NCBI RefSeq assembly: GCF_019931275.1
Contig: NZ_JAIOTY010000001.1
Location: 186,001-250,000, forward strand
Origin: Nitratidesulfovibrio sp. SRB-5
GTDB lineage: Bacteria; Desulfobacterota; Desulfovibrionia; Desulfovibrionales; Desulfovibrionaceae
Direction of reading: 5' to 3'
DNA: 64,000 nt
Shown: positions 59,352 to 64,000 of the stretch, piece after piece
Layout: each line of letters opens with the position of its first letter
How positions within the stretch are numbered: position 1 is the stretch's first letter
Program-made: the position numbers and the translations under genes
The notes under the pieces: model-generated
What the model was told of the DNA's origin: nothing
Database searches by the model: none
What the model saw: only the letters and a program-made list of their open reading frames with translations

Positions 59352-59575
59352 GGGACTCCTGCGGTGACGGGGACTCCTGCGGTGGCGGGGGCTGACGCGG
59401 TCAGGGAGCGCAGGCTTTTCAGTCTTGCCGCGACGCGCCATCGGCGCTCGGCCAGTCTAGCCCGCCCGCATCGCCGTGGCAACCGTGCGGCCCTTTGCCA
59501 CCAGTCGCCGCCAGTCGTCTTCAGTCTCCACTAGCTCCGCGCGTTCCCCACCTCCTGCCCCACCGCCCCTGCCCT

Positions 59576-60184
59576 TTACCACCAGTGCCTGGGGTAGCGC
59601 CGCCCGCGCGGAATGTTGTTCACCAGCAGGGCCACCACCAGCAGGGCGGCGGCCCCGGCGGCCACGGGCACCAAGGCGTACTTGTAGCCCAGCGCCTGGA
59701 TTTGCGGGCTGCCGGTGACGGCGATGAGCGCGGTGGCCCCGCCCGGCGGGTGCAGGGTGTCGGTGAGGTGCATCAGGGCGATGGCGGCGGCCACGGCCAC
59801 GGCAGGGGCCAGCCATGCGGTGGAGAGAACCTGCGCCTCTGCCCCCGGCATTCCGGCCAGGCCCGGCACGCCCAGATTGCGCGCCACGAACACCCCCACC
59901 AGCGCGGACAGCACATGCCCGCCCAGCAGGTTGCGTGGCTGTGAAAAGGGCGCGCCCGGCGCGCCGTAGGCCAGCACCGCCGAGGCTCCGAACGAGCCGA
60001 TGAGCACGAAGCCGTCGCCCGGAGAGGCCACCCGGTCGCACAGCCACGCCACCACGCCGATGCCGCACAGCGCGCCGATGAACGACCACAGGGTTTCGGA
60101 AACATCAGGTTTGGGCAGCAGGCCCAGCAGGCCGGGGCGGCAGTTGTCGCGGCCGCAGCCGCACATCTTGCGAAAATAGTCCAT
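59576..60184 (-). CDS. HPP-family integral membrane protein
   Basis: 202 residues with four or five membrane segments, the family motif HPPGGATALIA (about 145), and GSFGASAVLAYGAPGAPFSQPRNLLGGH. An N-terminal Cys-rich tip (MCGCGRDNCRPG) is notable. HPP proteins are implicated in nitrite or other small-molecule transport in plastids and cyanobacteria; role in sulfate reducers is unknown. Single gene; weak ribosome site. Confidence 0.9.
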   Translation of the reverse strand: MDYFRKMCGCGRDNCRPGLLGLLPKPDVSETLWSFIGALCGIGVVAWLCDRVASPGDGFVLIGSFGASAVLAYGAPGAPFSQPRNLLGGHVLSALVGVFVARNLGVPGLAGMPGAEAQVLSTAWLAPAVAVAAAIALMHLTDTLHPPGGATALIAVTGSPQIQALGYKYALVPVAAGAAALLVVALLVNNIPRGRRYPRHWW

Positions 60185-60655
60185 GGTGTGGTCGCAGGCA
60201 GAAGGGTGTGGGGTGGGCGGCGCCGCAGGACGAAACGCCGCACCCGGAAGTGTGCAGGCTACCGTAGGTCCGTAGCGCCCGTCGTGATCGGGGTCACATT
60301 CCCGAAAGAGAACACTGGTGCAAGTGCATCATGCTGTAATCATGATGGTTGTTATCATTTTTTTGGCCGCGCAATGGCGAGGCCCCGGCCAACACCCGGA
60401 CATCTGCCGGACACTCATCGGTAACCTGCCGCAATGGTGTCTCTTTCATCGTACTGCGGCGAGAGTCGAATTTTCCACAAGCATAATCAACATGTGTAAA
60501 ATTCTGTATCATGCAGGTATGAAAGGAGATAAAAAAATATTCTTGCCAACCCCATGCGCGCGGGCTATGGGCGAATCCTGCAAATGCATCGGGCGCAGCG
60601 TTCCTGTTCCGGGGGCCGCGCGCACCGCACGCCATGATACCAAGGAGCCCACCGC
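60185..60655. other. intergenic region upstream of the PaaK-like ligase
   Basis: 471 bp between divergent genes. The AT-rich part 60320-60360 has an imperfect hairpin (ATGATGGTTGTTATCAT then TTTTTT), and 60470-60545 is AT-rich and probably contains the ligase promoter. A 46-codon frame starting near 60519 overlaps the ligase start and is not supported. Confidence 0.45.
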
Positions 60656-61921
60656 ATGACCCGCAAGGACCGTACCGAAGGCATCTACAGCCGCCGCGAA
60701 GTGCTCGACGAGAGCGAACGCAGGCAATACTACCTCATCCAGCTGAAAGACCTGCTTTCCTACGCCTATCGCTATTCCGAGGACGTGAAGAAGCGCTTCG
60801 ACCGCGCCCAGTTCAACGTGGAGAAGTTCAAGACCCTCACGGACCTCAAGCACATTCCCATTCTCAAGAAGAAGGAACTCATCTTCCTCCAGTCCATGGG
60901 GCCGCGCCTTGGCGGGCTGCTGACCAAGGACCTGGGCGAGTTGAAGCGCGTGTTCCTGTCGCCCGGTCCCATTTTCGACCCCGAAGACCGCGCCGACGAC
61001 TACTGGGGTTACACCGAAGCCTTCTATTCCGTGGGCTTCCGCCCCGGCGACGTGGCCCAGATCACCTTCAACTACCACCTCGCCCCGGCGGGCCTGATGT
61101 TCGAGGAACCCCTGCGCAACCTTGGCTGCGCCGTGGTGCCCGCCGGCCCCGGCAACGCGGCCACGCAGCTCGAGATCATGTCCAAGCTGCGCGTGTCGGG
61201 CTATGTGGGCACGCCCAGCTACCTGCTGCACCTTGCCCAGAAGGCCGAGGAAAAGGGCATGAACCTGCGCAAGGACCTGTTCCTTGAAGTGGGCTTCGTC
61301 ACCGGCGAAAAATTCTCCGAAAAGCTGCGCGCGCAGCTCGAGAAGAAGTTCGACCTCATCATGCGCCAGGGCTACGGCACGGCGGACGTGGGCTGCATCG
61401 GCTACGAATGCTTCCACAAGACCGGCCTGCACATCGCCAACCGCTGCTACGTGGAAATCTGCCATCCGGACACCGGCATTCCGCTGAAGGACGGCGAAGT
61501 GGGCGAAATCGTGGTTACGGCCTTCAACAAGACCTACCCGCTGATCCGTCTGGCCACCGGCGACCTGTCCTACATCGACCGTTCGCCCTGCCCCTGCGGC
61601 CGCACCAGCCCGCGCCTTGGCTCCATCGTGGGCCGCGTGGACACCACTGCGCGCATCAAGGGCATGTTCGTGTACCCGCACCAGGTGGAACAGGTCATGT
61701 CGCGCTTCGAGGAAATCAAGCGCTGGCAGATCGAGGTCACCAACCCCGGCGGCATCGACGAGATGACCCTGTTCATCGAGGCCAGCAACTTCAAGCGCGA
61801 GGACGAACTGCTCCACCAGTTCCGCGAGAAGATCAAGCTGCGCCCGGAACTGAAGATCCTTGCGCCCGGCACCCTGCCCCCGCAGATTCGTCCCATCGAG
61901 GACAAGCGGGTATGGGACTAG
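60656..61921 (+). CDS. phenylacetate-CoA ligase-like AMP-forming enzyme
   Basis: 421 residues from the ATG at 60656 (AAGGAG, 8 bp spacing). PaaK family of adenylate-forming enzymes: YVGTPSYLLHLAQKAEEKG, RQGYGTADVGCIGYE, EIVVTAFNKTYPLIRLATGDLSYID, PCPCGRTSPRLGSIVGRVD and the hinge/C-terminal KGMFVYPHQVEQVMSRF. Family members make CoA thioesters of aryl acids with ATP; in anaerobes they often act on phenylacetate or indoleacetate produced from amino acids. The usual nucleotide loop (SSGTTG) near residue 100 is not clear (LSPGPIFDPEDRA stands there), so activity may differ. Confidence 0.88.
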   Translation: MTRKDRTEGIYSRREVLDESERRQYYLIQLKDLLSYAYRYSEDVKKRFDRAQFNVEKFKTLTDLKHIPILKKKELIFLQSMGPRLGGLLTKDLGELKRVFLSPGPIFDPEDRADDYWGYTEAFYSVGFRPGDVAQITFNYHLAPAGLMFEEPLRNLGCAVVPAGPGNAATQLEIMSKLRVSGYVGTPSYLLHLAQKAEEKGMNLRKDLFLEVGFVTGEKFSEKLRAQLEKKFDLIMRQGYGTADVGCIGYECFHKTGLHIANRCYVEICHPDTGIPLKDGEVGEIVVTAFNKTYPLIRLATGDLSYIDRSPCPCGRTSPRLGSIVGRVDTTARIKGMFVYPHQVEQVMSRFEEIKRWQIEVTNPGGIDEMTLFIEASNFKREDELLHQFREKIKLRPELKILAPGTLPPQIRPIEDKRVWD

Positions 61922-61935
61922 CCGGAACCCGGCAT

Positions 61936-63576
61936 ATGAGCGGACGCGGGGCGGGAAGTTTCCTGCCCTGCGTGCCGCTGCTTCTGCTCGTGCTGCTTGC
62001 GGGCGGCTGCGCCGTGGCGCGGCCGTCCGACAGCGGCGGCACGGCGCGTGCGCCCATTGTAGCACCGGCGAGGGCGACCGCGACCGCAACCGCACCGGGG
62101 GACGCGCGCATGGGCATGACCATCCCTCGCCTGCCCGACGGCACGCTGGTGACGGTGTCCCCGGCGGGCGAAATCCGCGCCATGGACCCGGCGGACGCCG
62201 CCCGGCTGGCCCTGCGCCACGACTACATCCTGCTGGGTGAATCGCACACCAGCGCGTGCGACCACCGGGCGCAGGCCGCGTTCATCACCGCCCTGCTGGC
62301 GGAGGGCGCGCGCCCGGCCATCGGGCTTGAAATGGTGCCCCGCGACGGGCAGCCCGCGCTGGACGAGTTTTCGCGGGGGGCCACCCTGCTGGACAAGCTT
62401 TCCGATGCCCTGGACTGGCCGAAGACCTGGGGCTACGACTTCGCCTTGTATAAGCCCGTGTTCGCCGTGGCCGACTGGGCGCGCCTGCCCGTGCACGGCC
62501 TGAACGTGCCGCAGCGCGTGGTGCGCCAGGTGAGCCGGGGCGGGCTGGAATCCGTGCCCGAGGCCGACCGGGGCTGGCTGCCGCCGTCCATCATCGCGCC
62601 CGCGCCGGAACAGCGCGCCACGCTGACCGCCATCTTCCGCGAGCACGCGGCCATGCGGGCGGGGCGGGCCGAGGGTGCGAAGGGCGTGACCAGGGATGCC
62701 GCGCCGCAGGGCGGAACCCCCGCCGCGCCGCAGGGTGCGCCAGCCACCAATCCGGCACTGGCCGTGCCCGCCGCGCCGCCTGTCGCGCCGTCTGCCCCTA
62801 CCGTGGCTGGCCCTGTCGTGGCTGGCCCCGTCCCGGCAGCGGACAACGACGCCGCAGCCCTCGAACGGTTCCTGCTGGTGCAGTCGCTGTGGGATTCGGC
62901 CATGGCCCATCAGGCCGTGCGGGTGCGCGTGGCCCACGGTGGCCCGGTGGTCATTCTGGCGGGCGGCGGACATGTGGAGTTCGGCTGGGGCATTGCCCGG
63001 CGCATCCGTCTGCTGGACCCGGATGCCCGCGTGCTGCTGGTGATGCCGTGGCGCATCGCACCGGATGCGGCTGCCGGGCCCCCGGTGACCGACGCCAAGG
63101 GCGCGCCCGCTGGTGCGTCCGCGAATGTTTCCTCCCCTTCCTCCGCTCCTGTCGGCCCTGCCGCTCCCGTCCCTCCCGCTTCCGGACAGGGCGACACCCC
63201 GCCCGACGCGGCGCAGGCCGATATCTTCTGGGTGTGCCGGGCCGAGCCGGAACCGCCGCGCCCCATGCCCGGCATGCCCGGAACCGCCATGCCCGCCGCG
63301 GGCGGCCCCGCGCGGCCCCGGCTGGGACTGCTGTTGCAGCAGGAAGCGGACGGCGCGCGCGTGCAGCAGGTGGAGCCCGGCTCCGTGGCCGAGCGCGCCG
63401 GGTTCCGCCCCGGCGACCTCATCCTGCGCGTGGGTGACCGCCCGGTGGACTCCATGCGCGTGCTGCACGAGGCGGGCGCGGCAGCCGTGGCCGCCGGGCA
63501 GGACGTGCGCTTTACCGTGCGCGGCCCCGGCGATGCCGACGCGGAACGGGTGCTCACCGTACCCGGCCTGAAGTAG
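61936..63576 (+). CDS. ChaN-like lipoprotein with C-terminal PDZ domain
   Basis: 546 residues from the ATG at 61936, 14 bp after the ligase. Lipobox LAGGCA (Cys25). Residues 95-240 and 300-370 form the ChaN/haem-binding (PF04187) fold: YILLGESHTSACDH, IGLEMVPRDGQPALDEF, and after an Ala/Pro linker, AVRVRVAHGGPVVILAGGGHVEFGWGI. The linker (about 245-300) splits the domain. Another Pro-rich linker leads to a PDZ domain at about 461-546 (GLLLQQEADGARVQQVEPGSVAERAGFRPGDLILRVGDRPV in parts). ChaN proteins stack haems at a dimer interface. Role here is not known. Confidence 0.88.
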   Translation: MSGRGAGSFLPCVPLLLLVLLAGGCAVARPSDSGGTARAPIVAPARATATATAPGDARMGMTIPRLPDGTLVTVSPAGEIRAMDPADAARLALRHDYILLGESHTSACDHRAQAAFITALLAEGARPAIGLEMVPRDGQPALDEFSRGATLLDKLSDALDWPKTWGYDFALYKPVFAVADWARLPVHGLNVPQRVVRQVSRGGLESVPEADRGWLPPSIIAPAPEQRATLTAIFREHAAMRAGRAEGAKGVTRDAAPQGGTPAAPQGAPATNPALAVPAAPPVAPSAPTVAGPVVAGPVPAADNDAAALERFLLVQSLWDSAMAHQAVRVRVAHGGPVVILAGGGHVEFGWGIARRIRLLDPDARVLLVMPWRIAPDAAAGPPVTDAKGAPAGASANVSSPSSAPVGPAAPVPPASGQGDTPPDAAQADIFWVCRAEPEPPRPMPGMPGTAMPAAGGPARPRLGLLLQQEADGARVQQVEPGSVAERAGFRPGDLILRVGDRPVDSMRVLHEAGAAAVAAGQDVRFTVRGPGDADAERVLTVPGLK

Positions 63577-63836
63577 GAATTTTCCGCAGCCGCCCGCGCT
63601 GCCCCCGTCCCATGGCGTTTCGGCCACGGATGGCGACTGCGCAGGGGAGGGTTGCGTTGCGGAATCGGACGAATTGGAGTTTGATTGCGCCGCCCCGAAT
63701 ACCCCCAATGCGCCGGAGCAGCGGGACACGCCGTACCGGACTGCGCCCCCTTTGGGCATGGGAATCCGGGTGCCGACGCCACAAATCAGAAGCACAATCC
63801 GCGAGCATGCGCCGGATACCCCGGCCGGAGGATGGA

Positions 63837-64000
63837 ATGCTGTATTGCGCCGTGCTGACCCCCCTTGGCGATGACGGATTCGCCGTGGACTTTCCCGATT
63901 TTCCCGACGCCGCCCCCGGCGACGTGGGTGCCGATACTCTGTGCGAGGCCTATGGCGTGGCCGAGGAAGCGCTGGCCGAGCACGTGCGCGGGCTGCTGGC
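63837..64000 (+). CDS. HicB-like antitoxin, cut by the window edge
   Basis: The first 54 codons are visible from the ATG at 63837 (GGAGG 5 bp upstream). The sequence LTPLGDDGFAVDFPDFPDAAP, continuing with TLCEAYGVAEEALAEHVRGLL, has the HicB pattern of a short beta-sheet followed by a helix. No HicA-like gene is present in the 260 bp upstream; if a partner exists it is beyond the edge. It could also be a stand-alone HicB-fold regulator. Confidence 0.75.
   Translation, partial: MLYCAVLTPLGDDGFAVDFPDFPDAAPGDVGADTLCEAYGVAEEALAEHVRGLL

Noticed and set aside
60519-60659. 46-codon frame (MKGDKKIFLPTPCARAMGES...) overlapping the ligase start
   Set aside because: No ribosome site of its own and composition of upstream untranslated DNA; the ligase start has a good AAGGAG.

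Overview
The window is a high-GC (about two thirds G+C) chromosomal segment. Gene content and protein style suggest a sulfate-reducing deltaproteobacterium of the Desulfovibrio/Nitratidesulfovibrio type: a NikA-type nickel importer, a Mop-type molybdate protein, HPP, PaaK-like ligase, and a chromosomal type III secretion system (T3SS). Genus is an inference from content; no database was searched.

Layout. 1-8.3 kb: a partial lipoprotein, a small Cys-rich secreted protein, a four-gene lipoprotein operon (CsgG-like, small lipoprotein, DUF4810-like, DUF799-like), a GT2 glycosyltransferase, a periplasmic beta-carbonic anhydrase and a second glycosyltransferase-like gene. 8.5-14.7 kb: nikABCDE on the minus strand, with nikA separated from nikBCDE by a 479-bp gap holding palindromic repeats. 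15.3 kb: a single-domain Mop protein. 16.0-18.7 kb: a CesT-like chaperone followed by a 704-aa protein of unknown function, proposed as a T3SS effector. 18.8-24.4 kb: an orphan ABC-type binding protein, an MFS transporter with two extra periplasmic segments, and an unknown protein, closely packed.

24.7-53.7 kb is a complete T3SS in two divergent arms read from about 35 kb. Minus arm: sctW (YopN-TyeA type), a SycN-like chaperone, sctX, sctY, sctV, sctS, sctT, sctU, an AAA+ enhancer-binding protein, and a membrane-anchored PP2C phosphatase. Plus arm: a small unknown protein, EspA/SseB-like filament protein, class II chaperone, sctE, sctB, class I chaperone, sctC, sctD, YscE-like, sctF, YscG-like, sctI, J, K, L, N, O, P, Q, R, a STAS antagonist, an RsbW-like kinase and a lytic transglycosylase. 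Every core structural and export component is present and intact. The gatekeeper/SctX/SctY/YscE-G part looks Ysc-like, while the translocon order resembles SPI-2. Phosphatase, STAS protein and kinase form a predicted partner-switching circuit whose genes end the two opposite arms.

53.7-57.6 kb looks like a small island: an IS200/IS605-type transposase relic, an AlgI/AlgJ-like O-acetylation pair of visibly lower GC, and tRNA-Phe. 57.8-64 kb: an unknown protein with an SDR dehydrogenase, an HPP membrane protein, a PaaK-like CoA ligase, a ChaN-like lipoprotein with a C-terminal PDZ domain, and the start of a HicB-like gene at the edge.

Two features recur: short tandem repeats inside coding regions, always in units of 9, 12 or 15 bp, and palindromic extragenic repeats built around CCGTAAG...CTAACGG in operon gaps.
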